Assembly: GCA_036378535.1 (NCBI GenBank)
Contig: DASUWH010000046.1
Coordinates: 1-64,000, forward strand
Length of the DNA stretch: 64,000 bases
Direction: 5' to 3'
Source of the DNA: Gp1-AA122 sp036378535
GTDB taxonomy: Bacteria > Acidobacteriota > Terriglobia > Terriglobales > Acidobacteriaceae
Shown here in pieces: positions 42,855 through 53,700 of the stretch. Numbering within the stretch: position 1 is the first letter of the stretch; the number at the start of each line of letters is the position of its first letter. The notes under the pieces were generated by a model. The model was given only the letters and a program-made list of their open reading frames with translations. It made no database searches and was not told where the DNA came from. Made by a program: the position numbers and the translations under genes.

Positions 42855-45312
42855 CCACTGGTGCAAGCACCAGCCGATCTCTTGACTGCTTCTCTACGGC
42901 ATCCCGCGAGTAAAGCATCGGGAAATAGCGTGTCTGATCCCACAGGGGGAGCAGGTCTGAATAGTGGGGGCTCCCCGGTTGCCCACTCTGGCCGGGGACG
43001 TTAACGATCAGCGAGCCGTCCCAGTTGCCGACGTCAATGATCTCGCGGTAGCTGGGCCCGGAGAGTTGCGCGAAATTGGTGCCGTTGTAATGAGTGTTGT
43101 TGACGGTGTAAGTGTCGCCGGGGCGAGGGATCGGACCAAGGTCCACCAATGGCTTGGCTCCGGGCAAGAGTTCCAGAACATGATGAAAAGTGACGGTATG
43201 AAGTTTTTCCCATGACCACTGTGAAGGATCGGCTCCCTCCAGGCTGCGCATGCGTTCCCCAGCTATCTTCAGACTTTGCAATAAAACTTCATCGCGCGCG
43301 GGGACGGGATTGGGACCGAATGTTTCCTGGTCCGGATTTTCGAGATGTTGGATCACGACTGATAGCGGTATTTTGCCCTGCAACATTTCCCAGGCCTTCT
43401 CCGGGGCCACGCGATGCAGCAATTCCTCTTGAAGGTTGTGCTGCCATAGTTCATACAGGGCCGCGGCCGCCGAATCGCGGGCCAGAACGGCGTCCCAATG
43501 AAGGAGGAGTTGAAGGTCAGCATTATCGGAACCGGGCGCAAGCGAGGAGAGCAGTTTTTGCAAGCGGCGCGCAGGCAAGGAAGTCACGTCGTCCTGCAGC
43601 TTCTCCATATCGTCGATCGTGATCTTATTTCCGCTGGCAGAGAACTGCGTTAAAACCTCGGTGATGCGATCAGCGCGGTAGGGTTCGGACCATTCGAATC
43701 CGACTTTGTAGGGATAATCTTCGGGGATCATTCGCTGGTTGGCGGTAACCGCGAAACCGCGTTTCGGATTGAACTGGTGCGGAAGTTCTGGAACCGGAAC
43801 CCAACCAGCCCATTCATAGCCGCCATCGCCTGGCTCGGGCATCGTGCCGGTAAAGTTCTTGCGGATCGGTTCCATCCCGACCGAATGCTCGCCGATGTTT
43901 CCTTCCACGTCGGCATAGACAATATTGTGCGTGGGAAGTTTCCAGCGCTTTACCGCTTCTTCGAATTCCTTCCAGTTCTGAGCGCGATCCAGGGTCAGGC
44001 ATGCAAGATACCCGGCGGTTCCCGGTTCAGCTCCAATCCAGCGGAGCGCGAGTGCGCGATGCGTGGGAATATCCTCCCAAAGCACCGGGCCGTGGCGCGT
44101 GAATTTCAGTTCGACAGTCCGATCGGGTTGGCCCTTAATGCGGATCGTCGTCTTCTCGACCCGCATCTCGGCCCAGCCCTTGTCAGTCTTGTAACGCAGG
44201 GGATTGGCGGGATCCAGCTTTTCGAGGTAAAGATCCTGCTGATCCATGCCGAAGATGGTCCACCCCCAGGCAATGCGCTGGTTGTGACCGTCTTCAATTC
44301 CCGGCGATGCCGGCTCGGTGGCGCCGATCACATCCCAACCGGGCGCGACCAGGTGGATGACATAGCGCAGGGAAGGCACCTTATCAATCGTGCGGTGAGG
44401 ATCGTTGGCCAGCAAGGGACGTCCGCTGGCCGTGAGCTTCCCCGAGACTACCCAGTTGTTGCTGGCCCACTTGCTGCTGCCGGGCTCATAGGGTAAATCG
44501 AAGGCACTCGGCACGTCAGGCTCGAGCGTCATTGTGCTGTCACTGCCCTGAAGGTTGCGCAACAATTCGGGTGCTAACCCGGACAAATCCTCTCCTGGGG
44601 CCGGATCAAGCAGGACCGGCGGATCGAGATCCATCAGGGCAGAAGCTTTCTTCACCCCCAGCAAAGTCACGAGTTTCGCGTGCAGCAGTTCGTCAACCGA
44701 ATTGCGAGTCATGGGAAACCCAGCCATGCGGCTGAGAACGTCTTCCGGTTTCCAGGGTTCGGGCGCGAAACCTGCAAGTTTGAATTCGAGGGGGAGGCCG
44801 GGGCCGCCGGGCGCGGTGCGTTCGGCAATTTCGGCATTGATACCCTCGACAAAGGCTGCCAGGATCTGCTGCGCGTCTGGCGCATAACTGGCGTACTCGT
44901 CTTTCATGGAGCCGCGATAGGCGAGCAGGCGGGCATTGATGTCGCGCTCGGCGTACTTGGGACCGAGAACTTCCGCCAGACGCCCCTGGCCGACGCGTTT
45001 CCACATCTCCATCTGGAACAAGCGATCCTGAGCCGTCACAAAACCCTGGGCGAAGAAAAGATCATGTTGATCTTGCGCGTAGATATGTGGAACACCCCAG
45101 GGATCGCGAAATACCGTTACCGGGTTGTGCAGACCGGCAAGCTTCAAATTGCCACGGGTGAGGGAAAGGGCAGAACGAGCCTGTTGTTCGAGGTTGGAGC
45201 GCTCGTTACCCGACTGCGCGCAAGCAGCAGCGATGGCGTAGGCAAAAACATACGCGAGCAGGAAAGCGCCGACGCATGTCGGAAACGCTCTCCACACTGG
45301 GCGCATTTTCAT
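42841..45312 (-). CDS. Penicillin acylase family (S45) N-terminal-nucleophile hydrolase
   Basis: 823 residues with an N-terminal membrane/signal segment. The alpha-chain region has VTVFRDPWGVPHIYAQDQHD and GFVTAQDRLFQMEMWKRVGQ. The autocleavage site is seen in SKWASNNWVVSG, where the Ser before Asn-Asn-Trp becomes the catalytic N-terminus of the beta chain. NDPH, the oxyanion Asn region and the later HNIVYADVEGNIG are also family features. Such enzymes hydrolyse amide bonds of acylated amines, including acyl-homoserine lactones in some cases; substrate here is unknown. Periplasmic. Confidence 0.92.
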   Translation of the reverse strand: MKMRPVWRAFPTCVGAFLLAYVFAYAIAAACAQSGNERSNLEQQARSALSLTRGNLKLAGLHNPVTVFRDPWGVPHIYAQDQHDLFFAQGFVTAQDRLFQMEMWKRVGQGRLAEVLGPKYAERDINARLLAYRGSMKDEYASYAPDAQQILAAFVEGINAEIAERTAPGGPGLPLEFKLAGFAPEPWKPEDVLSRMAGFPMTRNSVDELLHAKLVTLLGVKKASALMDLDPPVLLDPAPGEDLSGLAPELLRNLQGSDSTMTLEPDVPSAFDLPYEPGSSKWASNNWVVSGKLTASGRPLLANDPHRTIDKVPSLRYVIHLVAPGWDVIGATEPASPGIEDGHNQRIAWGWTIFGMDQQDLYLEKLDPANPLRYKTDKGWAEMRVEKTTIRIKGQPDRTVELKFTRHGPVLWEDIPTHRALALRWIGAEPGTAGYLACLTLDRAQNWKEFEEAVKRWKLPTHNIVYADVEGNIGEHSVGMEPIRKNFTGTMPEPGDGGYEWAGWVPVPELPHQFNPKRGFAVTANQRMIPEDYPYKVGFEWSEPYRADRITEVLTQFSASGNKITIDDMEKLQDDVTSLPARRLQKLLSSLAPGSDNADLQLLLHWDAVLARDSAAAALYELWQHNLQEELLHRVAPEKAWEMLQGKIPLSVVIQHLENPDQETFGPNPVPARDEVLLQSLKIAGERMRSLEGADPSQWSWEKLHTVTFHHVLELLPGAKPLVDLGPIPRPGDTYTVNNTHYNGTNFAQLSGPSYREIIDVGNWDGSLIVNVPGQSGQPGSPHYSDLLPLWDQTRYFPMLYSRDAVEKQSRDRLVLAPVVVGR

Positions 45313-45391
45313 CGTTGGCGAAACCCTCCGGAATCACCTGCAAATCAGATGGGTGGCGCCGCGTGCACGAAGCAGCGGCGCAGCCCCGGAA

Positions 45392-48300
45392 TTACCAAAT
45401 TACTTTCACAGCAAACTGAATTTCCCGGCTCGGCACTTGCAAGTTTGTAATCTGCCCGAATCCCTGCACCGGTGCGCCCGTCGCGTCTATCGCCTCCAGA
45501 TTGTTGACCGGGGGTGCGAAGTTCGGGTGATTCAGGACGTTGAAGAATTCAGCCCGGAACTGGATGTTAAAGTTTTCCGAGATGCGGGGGATGTAGTTGT
45601 TCTTGACCATAGAGTAGTCGAGATTGACCAAGCCGGGGCCGATGATGGCGTTGCGGCGCAAGGTGCCCAGTAGGTTGTCGCAACGCGGGAAAGCGTGCGA
45701 CTTGTCGCAGTATGCGTTGTAGAAATCGAGGCTGGGGGCCTGGGCAACGGTGAAGCATTGAGCTTTCAGGTAATTGTCGGGGTTCCCTGGGTTCACCAGC
45801 GAGCGGCATCCCGGTGTGGGAAGAATGTCGGGGATAGCGAGCGGTTCGGAATTCAGCTGCCCCATGGGGTCGCCTTCCAATCCATCTAGCGGCCATATGG
45901 GCACGCCATCGCTGGCTTCCAGAATTCCGCCCAGTTGCCAGCCCTTGATGATCCATGCGGCTGGTCCACCGAAGGATTTGCTGATCGGCAATTCGTAGAG
46001 CAGATTCACTACCAGGTTTCTTCCGACGTTGAAGTCGGAAAGGCCACGCACAATGCGTAGATCCCACCAGGGTGTGGTTGGCGTTACATCGGAGGCAAAG
46101 TTATCGCCGGCGAAACTGCCGGACGACGTGTCCATAGTCTTACTCCAGGTGAAGGCGGCTTCTGCCTGCAAGCCATGGCTCATCTGCTTAGCGACGCGCG
46201 CCTGCAGTGAGTTGTAGTACGACATCCCCGTCCACAGCGTGGTCTGGAGGGCAGCTACGTTGGTGTTGATGGGATGACCAGGCACGATTGTCGCGCCACC
46301 CTGCGTGAGGCATGTTGCCGCCGGAGTAGGTCCGGAGCAAATGGGGTTGGGAAAGACCCACCTTCCTTGAACGTTGTACGGGAAAACCGTATTGATGTCG
46401 TCTTCCTGAAATGGATTGTGCACGGCGTGGGAGCCGGCATAGGCCAGCGTCACTGCCGTATTCCCCGGCAGCTGCCGTTGAATATTGAAGTTCCACTGGT
46501 AAACGTAATTGCGCTTGATGTTGGTATCCACGTAGTTCCACGTCTGGCTCGCCGCAGGCGGGTTGGTGGGCAGAGAGATTCCATGCGGGAAAGAATGTGG
46601 TTGAGCAGTGTTATCCACGACCACTACGTGGAAGGGAGAGGTCTGCGCGTTGTTGATCACCAGTTGATAGGGAAGCGGCAATGCGTCGAACAATCCGAAG
46701 CCGCCGCGAATGGCAGTCTTGCCATCACGGAACGGATCCCAGGAGAAGCCGATCCGCGGCTCAAAGTTCTTGGTAGTAACGTTCCGTGGGAAGTAGAAGT
46801 GATTGAACACTCCCGTACCCGGATCACTTTCAATGGTAGGAAGGTTGGCAACCCGGCCGTTGATTTCGCTCGGAATGGTCGACATTTCGTAACGCAGTCC
46901 AAGGTTGAGCGTCAGGTTGGGACGCATGTGCCAATCGTCCTGCACATAACCGCCAATAATCCAATCGCGATTGTAGTGCGTTGCGATGGAGGCAACGTTC
47001 GGAGGGCCGCTGGCTCGGGAGGGCAGGTTCTGGAGGAATGCAGCCAAAGACGGGAAACTTGCGGTGCCATCTTCGACGAAAGGCGCATAGAGATCCTCAT
47101 GCAACCTGATCAGCATGCCCCCAAATTTCAGATTATGTTTGCCGAAAGTGCGGAGCGCGTCATCGTAGACCTGATAAGTCTGCAACAGATAGTTTTGTAC
47201 CGATTGGCCGCGCAATCCGCCAGTAAACGTCGTCAATCCAGGGGTCACAATTCTTGGCGCATAGAGCCCTGGGATCATTCCAAATGAGGTGTCCGCGGCT
47301 GCGGGATTGATCGCGGCCACGGTCAACTGCCCATCTCCGTAACTGCGGTTATAGCCCAGGCGAATGCTGTTGACGAATCCGGCGCTGAAGGTGTGGGTCT
47401 CTTCCAGCGCTCCGCCCTGGCGGCCAACTGCGAACTGATCCCGGACCTGGTTCAAGCCATCGGGCTGAGTAAACGTGGAACGGTCATAGTAGTAACTCGA
47501 ATTCAGCGCGTCCTTGTCGGAAATCTTCACGTCACCACGGGCTGTAAAGTAATTTTCCGGGACGATTTGAGCTCCGGAAAAGGCATAGTTGCCGGTATCG
47601 CCGAGGCCGATCAGACCTGCATTAGGCGCGGGATAGAAGGTGAAGAACTTGGCAATGTTCGGATCCACCGTAACGGTGATGGGGTTCCCGTTGTCGTCAT
47701 GAATGTTACCGGCGCGAGCCGCCAGCGAGGGTACGTGGGCGACGTGAGTGATTCCTTTGCTTTGCCGCAGGCCCTCGTAGTCGCCGAAAATGAAGACCTT
47801 ATCTTTCCAGATTGGTCCACCCGCGGATCCGCCGAATTGATTGCGGCGGAAAGGGGCTTTTGGCAAATCGTTGTGATTCTCGAAGTAGTCGGCGGCATCG
47901 AGTTTGCTGTTGCGCAGGAACTCATAGGCGCTGCCATGGAAATGGCTGGTGCCCGACCGGGTGATGGCATTAATTACCCCACCGGAGGTGAAGCCATACT
48001 CGGCCGAGTAATTGTTGGTCAGGACCGAGAACTCCTGGATAGCGTCCACGCCGAGGTTCTGTCCCAAGACGCTGCCCGGTCCGGCGTTGGAGTAGTCGTT
48101 GATGATGACCCCGTTCAGGCGGTAGGTGTTCTGCTGAGGACGGTTGCCGTCGATGGACATTTGCATTCCCAAGCCGCGGGCGTGGGAACCGACTTGGGTA
48201 ACGGCCTCCTGGGTTCGCACCTGGGCAACTCCCGGTTCCAGGGTCGCCAGCGATCCCCAATCGCGGCCGTTTAAGGGAAGTTCGCGGACCTCTTGTCCTT

Positions 48301-48712
48301 CCACGTCGCCGCTGAGGGTCGAAGTGGCCAGCTGAATACTGGGCGCCAAATCGGAAACTTGAATCGTCTCGGCAGTCTTACCCACCGCCAAAACCACGCT
48401 TAATTCTTGCTTCGCCCCTACAGTGAGAGTGACGGTAGTGCCCTTAGTGCCAAAACCGCTCGCGGCAAAGGTCACCTGGTAATTCCCCGGCAGCAAATTC
48501 GGCACGCTGTAGAAACCGTTGGCGTTAGTAGCACTTGAATTGGTGATGCTCGTAGCCAGGTTCTTAACAGTGATCTGGGCTCCCGGAACGACTGCGCCAG
48601 TGGTATCGGTTATGGTACCCGACAGGGTTGCACCCGCTACCTGAGCTTGCAGTGGGATAGAGAGAATTAGCAGGCAAACACTGACAGCTACGACGACCGC
48701 TTTCATCTTCAT
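45392..48712 (-). CDS. Oar-like TonB-dependent receptor with N-terminal regulatory domain
   Basis: 1,106 residues. A signal peptide precedes a carboxypeptidase-regulatory-like beta-sandwich (TLSGTITDTTGAVVPGAQIT) at ~30-110, then the plug (LPLNGRDWGSLATLEPGV; DAIQEFSVLTNNYSAEYGFT) and a 22-strand-type barrel ending REIQFAVKVIW. These are the acidobacterial Oar/TonB-dependent receptors, usually for oligosaccharide or peptide-like substrates. No SusD partner is nearby. It has its AT-rich TAAGAATT repeats some 330 bp upstream. Confidence 0.9.
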   Translation of the reverse strand: MKMKAVVVAVSVCLLILSIPLQAQVAGATLSGTITDTTGAVVPGAQITVKNLATSITNSSATNANGFYSVPNLLPGNYQVTFAASGFGTKGTTVTLTVGAKQELSVVLAVGKTAETIQVSDLAPSIQLATSTLSGDVEGQEVRELPLNGRDWGSLATLEPGVAQVRTQEAVTQVGSHARGLGMQMSIDGNRPQQNTYRLNGVIINDYSNAGPGSVLGQNLGVDAIQEFSVLTNNYSAEYGFTSGGVINAITRSGTSHFHGSAYEFLRNSKLDAADYFENHNDLPKAPFRRNQFGGSAGGPIWKDKVFIFGDYEGLRQSKGITHVAHVPSLAARAGNIHDDNGNPITVTVDPNIAKFFTFYPAPNAGLIGLGDTGNYAFSGAQIVPENYFTARGDVKISDKDALNSSYYYDRSTFTQPDGLNQVRDQFAVGRQGGALEETHTFSAGFVNSIRLGYNRSYGDGQLTVAAINPAAADTSFGMIPGLYAPRIVTPGLTTFTGGLRGQSVQNYLLQTYQVYDDALRTFGKHNLKFGGMLIRLHEDLYAPFVEDGTASFPSLAAFLQNLPSRASGPPNVASIATHYNRDWIIGGYVQDDWHMRPNLTLNLGLRYEMSTIPSEINGRVANLPTIESDPGTGVFNHFYFPRNVTTKNFEPRIGFSWDPFRDGKTAIRGGFGLFDALPLPYQLVINNAQTSPFHVVVVDNTAQPHSFPHGISLPTNPPAASQTWNYVDTNIKRNYVYQWNFNIQRQLPGNTAVTLAYAGSHAVHNPFQEDDINTVFPYNVQGRWVFPNPICSGPTPAATCLTQGGATIVPGHPINTNVAALQTTLWTGMSYYNSLQARVAKQMSHGLQAEAAFTWSKTMDTSSGSFAGDNFASDVTPTTPWWDLRIVRGLSDFNVGRNLVVNLLYELPISKSFGGPAAWIIKGWQLGGILEASDGVPIWPLDGLEGDPMGQLNSEPLAIPDILPTPGCRSLVNPGNPDNYLKAQCFTVAQAPSLDFYNAYCDKSHAFPRCDNLLGTLRRNAIIGPGLVNLDYSMVKNNYIPRISENFNIQFRAEFFNVLNHPNFAPPVNNLEAIDATGAPVQGFGQITNLQVPSREIQFAVKVIW

Positions 48713-49388
48713 CGGGGCTCCTCCCTTGACCGGTCACTGAGTCGAACCTTTCCTCTTACAGAACAACTCGCGAAACTGGACCAAACGGACGATGACGACA
48801 TGAATGCGTTATTCAAGGTACGGAGGAGGCCCCCGCCACTGGCTATAGACCGTGCGAAAACGGCGCCCACATTGAAACTCCCCACCAGAAAAGCCTTATT
48901 GAGCCCCACACCTCTGGGAAGAAGTGTTTGGTCGCGGCCGAGGCTGCTAAGTCTAGCGCCCGGCTTTCCCGGCTAGGCTGGTACATCTTTCCTTCCCGAA
49001 GTGGCCGCGATGCTAACCCAAGAACAGGAACGGCTACAAGGGACAAATAAGAATTTAAGAATTAATTAATAAGGAATTTAGGAGGAGAATTTTTGCCGCC
49101 AAGCGGGAGCGGAGCGGAGTGCGTTTCAGCGATATCACTGCCACGGAACGCAGATCTAAGTTGACGGCTGGACGTGGCGCGCCCGATATTGGAATAGTAC
49201 GGCTTGGGCATCCGTCGGTCAGCAAGTCAGGCGGTGGGAACTGATTCCAAGCTTATCTTCACTCGACTTTTCGTTCGATGCGCGGTGAGATATGTTTGAC
49301 CTCGGCCGATTCAGCTTTGGACTATGTACTTACAGCGCAGTGTAGAAATTATGCACTGCCATCATGGCCGCATAGGAACCTGACAACA
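48713..49388. other. Gap: divergent upstream region of receptor and MBL genes
   Basis: No gene recognised. It holds the AT-rich direct repeat at 49046-49080 in otherwise GC-rich sequence and must carry promoters for both flanking genes. Confidence 0.5.
49046..49080. promoter_or_regulatory. AT-rich AAGAATT direct repeats (possible operator)
   Basis: AAGAATT occurs at 49049 and 49057, with AAGGAATT at 49071, in a 35-bp AT-only-like island. The core TTAAGAATT resembles the 19-bp motif found upstream of the second receptor and of the winged-helix regulator. Binding is inferred from sharing only. Confidence 0.4.
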
Positions 49389-50430
49389 ATGAAGCGCATA
49401 AGCGTTCGTGTTTCTCGCCACATCCGCAGACTGTGCAGTGGCAATCGCTACCGTGATGTTCTATTGGTCTGCCTGACGGTCATGTTTGTGGGCGTGCTTG
49501 CGTTAGCTCAGGCTGCACGCGCGTCCAGCAAACTATCGGCCCAGGTTCACGCTGTCAAAGTGACCGTGCTCTCAACCATGCTGGTGGGCGATACCACGGG
49601 ATTGGGGGAATGGGGATTTTCGGCCTTGGTCGAGGCGGATGACCATCGTGTTCTTATGGATACAGGGGGACACCCAGACACCGTCCTGCAAAATGCACGT
49701 GATTTGAAAATTGACCTCTCCAATGTGCAAGAGGTCATTCTGACCCACAATCACTGGGATCACGTGACTGGGCTGCTGACGCTTCGTAAAGAGATGATGA
49801 AGACAAACCCGGCAGCTTTATCCACGGTGCATGTAGCGCGAGGCATTTTTTATAGCCGGCCTTCGCCGTCCGGCGAACACAATCCTATGATCGCGTTGAA
49901 AAATGAGTATGAAAGCACGGGCGGCAAATTCGTGGAGCACTCCGAAGCTGCCGAGCTTTTTCGGGGCGCCTGGCTCACTGGGCCCGTACCCCCGCAAATT
50001 TCCTGAGCGTAATTGGAGCGGTACGGGCAAGGTTCAGACACCCGCCGGCTTGGTGGAAGATACCATTCCCGAAGATCAATCGCTTGTGCTAAACACACCA
50101 CGGGGCTTCATCGTGATCACCGGGTGCGGGCATGCTGGGATCATCAATATTCTCACCTTTGCGCGGCAACAATTCCCGAACGAATCGGTAGAGGCCATTA
50201 TCGGCGGACTTCACCTCTTCCCAGCGAGCGATCAACAGCTCGATTGGACAGCAGACAAATTACAGGAATTCAAAGTTGCGAACCTGGTAGGAGCCCATTG
50301 CACGGGGATCGAGGCCGTATATCGCATGCGCGAGAGACTCGGATTGCCGCGGCAATCGGCTGTCGTAGGTACTGTCGGATCAACCTTTGTTCTTGGGGAA
50401 GGCATCCATCCGGGCGAACTAGCCAAGTAA
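49389..50430 (+). pseudogene. Secreted metallo-beta-lactamase-fold hydrolase, frameshifted
   Basis: The first frame, from an ATG at 49389, encodes a signal-anchor (DVLLVCLTVMFVGVLALAQA) and an MBL fold of the dihydropterin/ribofuranosyl-aminobenzene-phosphate-synthase-like type: TTGLGEWGFSALVEA, LMDTGG and LTHNHWDHVTGL (metal ligands). It stops at 50004. The second frame (from ~49994) continues RKFPERNWSGTG, VITGCGHAGIINI and LVGAHCTG and completes the domain. One extra C in the CCCCC run at 49989-49993 accounts for the break. All metal-binding motifs exist across both frames. Either a fresh pseudogene or a homopolymer error. Confidence 0.8.
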
Positions 50431-50444
50431 TGGGCGTGCTTTTA

Positions 50445-50553
50445 TTAGACAGCTAAGTAGCCTCCATCCACTGGCAGCGCAGCGCCAAGCGCGCCCGATA
50501 CCACTGCGTGCGCCGGTCACGATCCCAACTTTGCCTTTCAGGCGCTCGCTCAT
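50445..50553 (-). pseudogene. Remnant of a short-chain dehydrogenase (SDR)
   Basis: The 5' part encodes SERLKGKVGIVTGARSGIGR, the NAD(P)-binding TGxxxGIG motif of an SDR. It is joined almost directly, one frame over, to GAALPVDGGYLAV and a stop, the typical SDR C-terminus. About 200 codons in between are missing, so this is an internal-deletion relic of about 109 bp. Confidence 0.7.
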
Positions 50554-50616
50554 GTCTCAGTATTTTAGAGCTACATAGCTAGTCCAGCGCCGGGAAACAC
50601 AAGGTCCCTCCACTCC

Positions 50617-50645
50617 GCTTGCTGTTCCCTTCGGGAACAACAAGC
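50617..50645. repeat. Intergenic hairpin repeat
   Basis: A 13-bp stem (GCTTGCTGTTCCC with its near-complement, one mismatch) closes on a TTC loop, followed by TACGGTCGGGATGACA, a sequence style common in intergenic repeats of acidobacteria. No U-tract. Could be a REP-like element. Confidence 0.5.
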
Positions 50646-50777
50646 TACGGTCGGGATGACAAATCGGGGCTAGGACACAATAACTGTGGAACCGGTATAG
50701 ATCACTGCCGGCGCTGAAAGTGTGCACTTCCGGCGGTAGCCAATCCTGGCCACCGCCGCTCTGGGGGAGGGAACCGA

Positions 50778-53700
50778 TCAGAAAATCAGTTTTAGGGCGA
50801 ACTGCACCTGCCTGCTGGTAGTCGCAGTTGAGTCAAGAGCGCCTGCGGCAGGGTTCACAGATCCGTCCTGATTGAACAGTACGTTGTTGACCAAGGGAGG
50901 GTTGAAATTGACGTGATTGAAGATGTTGAACATTTCCGCACGGAACTGAACATCCAATCGCTCGCCGATTTTGGTGTCTTTCACCACTGAGAAGTCAAAG
51001 TCCACTAAACCAGGTCCGTAAATCTCGTTTCTGCCGCCGTTGCCGAGAAGGTTGGAGCAGGTTCCAGGTGCAGTTACACCGTTCGGGGCAAACGGCACGC
51101 AAAGCGAGGCGATGGACGGAGTCGCCACCGGCAAAGTAAAGCACTGGGTCTTAATGTAATTAGTCGGATTGCCAGGATTCACCGGGGTGGAACAGGTACC
51201 GCCCGTGATCCGATCGGGATATGCGAAAGGCGAAGAGTTGCCCAGGCCGAGCGGATCGCCACCAATGAGCGGCGTGAACGGCATGCCGCTGCGAATCTGC
51301 ATGATGCCGCCCAGTTGCCATCCTCGTGCAACCAACGAGAGCGGACCTTGCCACGAGCTGCGCGCCGGAATATCCCACAAGTAGTTGACCGTCAGGTTGT
51401 GGGTTATGTTGAAGTCGGCCGGAGCACGGCGATATTTCGGCAGGAAGAAGAAGAGGGAGGGAATCGAATTCACGAAGGAGTCGCTGGCGATCGAGCCGTC
51501 TCCGCCATCAATCGCTCGGCTCCAGGTATAGCTGCCCTGGACCTGGAAACCGTGACTCATCCGTTTTTCGACCTGGGCTTCGAGGCCGTCGAAGTAGGAG
51601 TCATTGTTCCACTGCAGGGTATCCATTCGGCCGATAGCTGGGCTAAGGACGTTAGGAGGCGTACCGGGAGGAGGCGGCAGCGGCCACAAGTATGGCGGGT
51701 TGGAACCATTGATTGGCAGGGTAGTATTGATATCGTCAGCGCGGAAGATCATGTGTACGCCGCGCGATCCCACGTACGCAACCATCCCCATCAAGTTCGG
51801 CGCCAGCTCGTGCTGCACGTTCAAATTCCATTGCATGACGTAGTTTCGCTTGGGATGCGGTTCAATATACGCAACCCGTAGCCCCGTATTGTTGAGGGCC
51901 TGGGCAGCGAGGATATCGAAGGCACCCGTTGGGAACGATCCCTGAGGCAGATTATTGGCGGTTCCATTCTCGGTGAATGGAGCCGTGTTGGTGGCGAACT
52001 GACCTAAGAGGTAAGGAAGGGGGAGGACATCAAAAACGGCGAAGCCGCCGCGAATGGACGTTTTGCCACTGCCCGAAGGATCCCACGCAAATCCGAGGCG
52101 CGGCTCGAAGTTGTGATAGGTGGGATTGGAGAATACGGAATTTCCGACAATGGTATTGGCGAAAGTTTGACCGTAAGGCGAGTGCAGCGCCGACAAGTGT
52201 CCATGAATTTCCGACGGGACGGTCGACATCTCATAGCGCAAGCCGAGATTTAACGTCAGCGTTGGGCGGAGCCGCAGGTCATCCTGAACGTAGCCTCCGA
52301 AAATGCTGGAGCGGAAATTGAAATGAATAAACGGCTGGCTGGGCACCGGAGCAAAAAGCACAATCGGGCTGTTCGTCAGGAAACCGTTGTTCGCGGGATC
52401 CCCAAGCGTTCCGAATGCAATTTCACCAGCCGGCGCGGGGTCAGCGGCGTTCAACTGCACGCGCTCGAAGGCGAATCCCATCTTCAGGCTATGGATACCC
52501 TTGGTCAGAAACACGTCGTCATAGGCCTGGTAGGAATTCTGGTAGAAGTTGAGGCGCTCAATCTGATTCAGGCCGGGCTGGATGGAGATATAGGGTGGCA
52601 CGTCGATCTGAGGATTGTCAGCCCCCGGATTTTCACCGAGAGCCAAGTTGTTCGCCAGTGGGTTGATCGCGCTCATACCCTGCGCCGTGTGCAGCGACCG
52701 ATTCAGGCCAACGCGGGCGGAATTAATCAGCTGCGAGTTGAAGATGTGGGTCTCTTCGATCGCAATGTAGCTTCGCCCGGTGGTGTTGCCCACAAGCACG
52801 TCATTGGCGGGATCGGGCTGCGTGCCCGTGGCTGAATCAGCTTGATAAGTTGCAAAGATATTGTCGTTGGCGGAAATTTTGTGATCCACACGGATGGTTC
52901 CGAAGTTTTCTGACGTGATATGCGCCGCGGTGAATGCGTACATGCCCACATCGCCATTTCCCAGTTGTTCCTGGCCGGGTACGTTAGGCACACCCCACAA
53001 GCCCAGGTAAGGCAGAACGGCTTTGTCGATTCCAGTCGCAGGATCAGGATTCAAGGCCCCAGTCACCCGGTGAGGCGTGCAGCCGCCCGGTCCGGGTTGC
53101 GGAATGGAGCAGAGAATTCCCTGACGAGCAGCAACCGAGGGAACGGGCACGGTGGCAGTGACGCCCTGGTTTTCGCGCAGGCCTTCATAATCTGCGAAGA
53201 AGAACGTGCGATCTTTGATGATCGGTCCACCCAGGGCTGCACCGAATTGATTGCGTCGGAATCCTGGGATTTGAGGCGGATCGAAAAAATTTCGGGCGTC
53301 AAAGGCGCTGTTGCGGAGAAACTCGTAAACATCGCCATGAAAGCTGTTGCTTCCTGGTTTGGTCAGGGCATTGACGACGCCGCCGGAGGTGCGGCCATAC
53401 TCGGCGGAGTAGTTGCTGGTCAGGACAGAAAATTCCTGTACGGCGTCAACGCCAAGAGTAGATCCTTCGACGCTGCCGGGTCCGCCGTTGGAGTAGTCGT
53501 TCACCGTGATACCGTCGATTCGGTAATTGTTCTGGGTCGGGCGGGAGCCTGAAATGGTCATTTGAACGCCGTAACCGCGGCGCGCGCGATCGGGCGAGCC
53601 AGTATTCGCTTGGATTGAGCCGACTGAATCGACCCCAGGCTGAAGAGTCGCCAACTGGGTCCAATCGCGACCGTTCAGCGGCAACTGCGCGACTGTTTCC

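Noticed and set aside
46274..47287. A 337-codon plus-strand frame opposite the first receptor gene.
   Set aside because: It mirrors the receptor barrel; no motif, signal peptide or ribosome-binding site.
50004..50006. TGA inside the metallo-beta-lactamase gene as another selenocysteine codon.
   Set aside because: Reading through the TGA does not restore the family sequence; a one-base shift at the CCCCC run does, so it is a frameshift.
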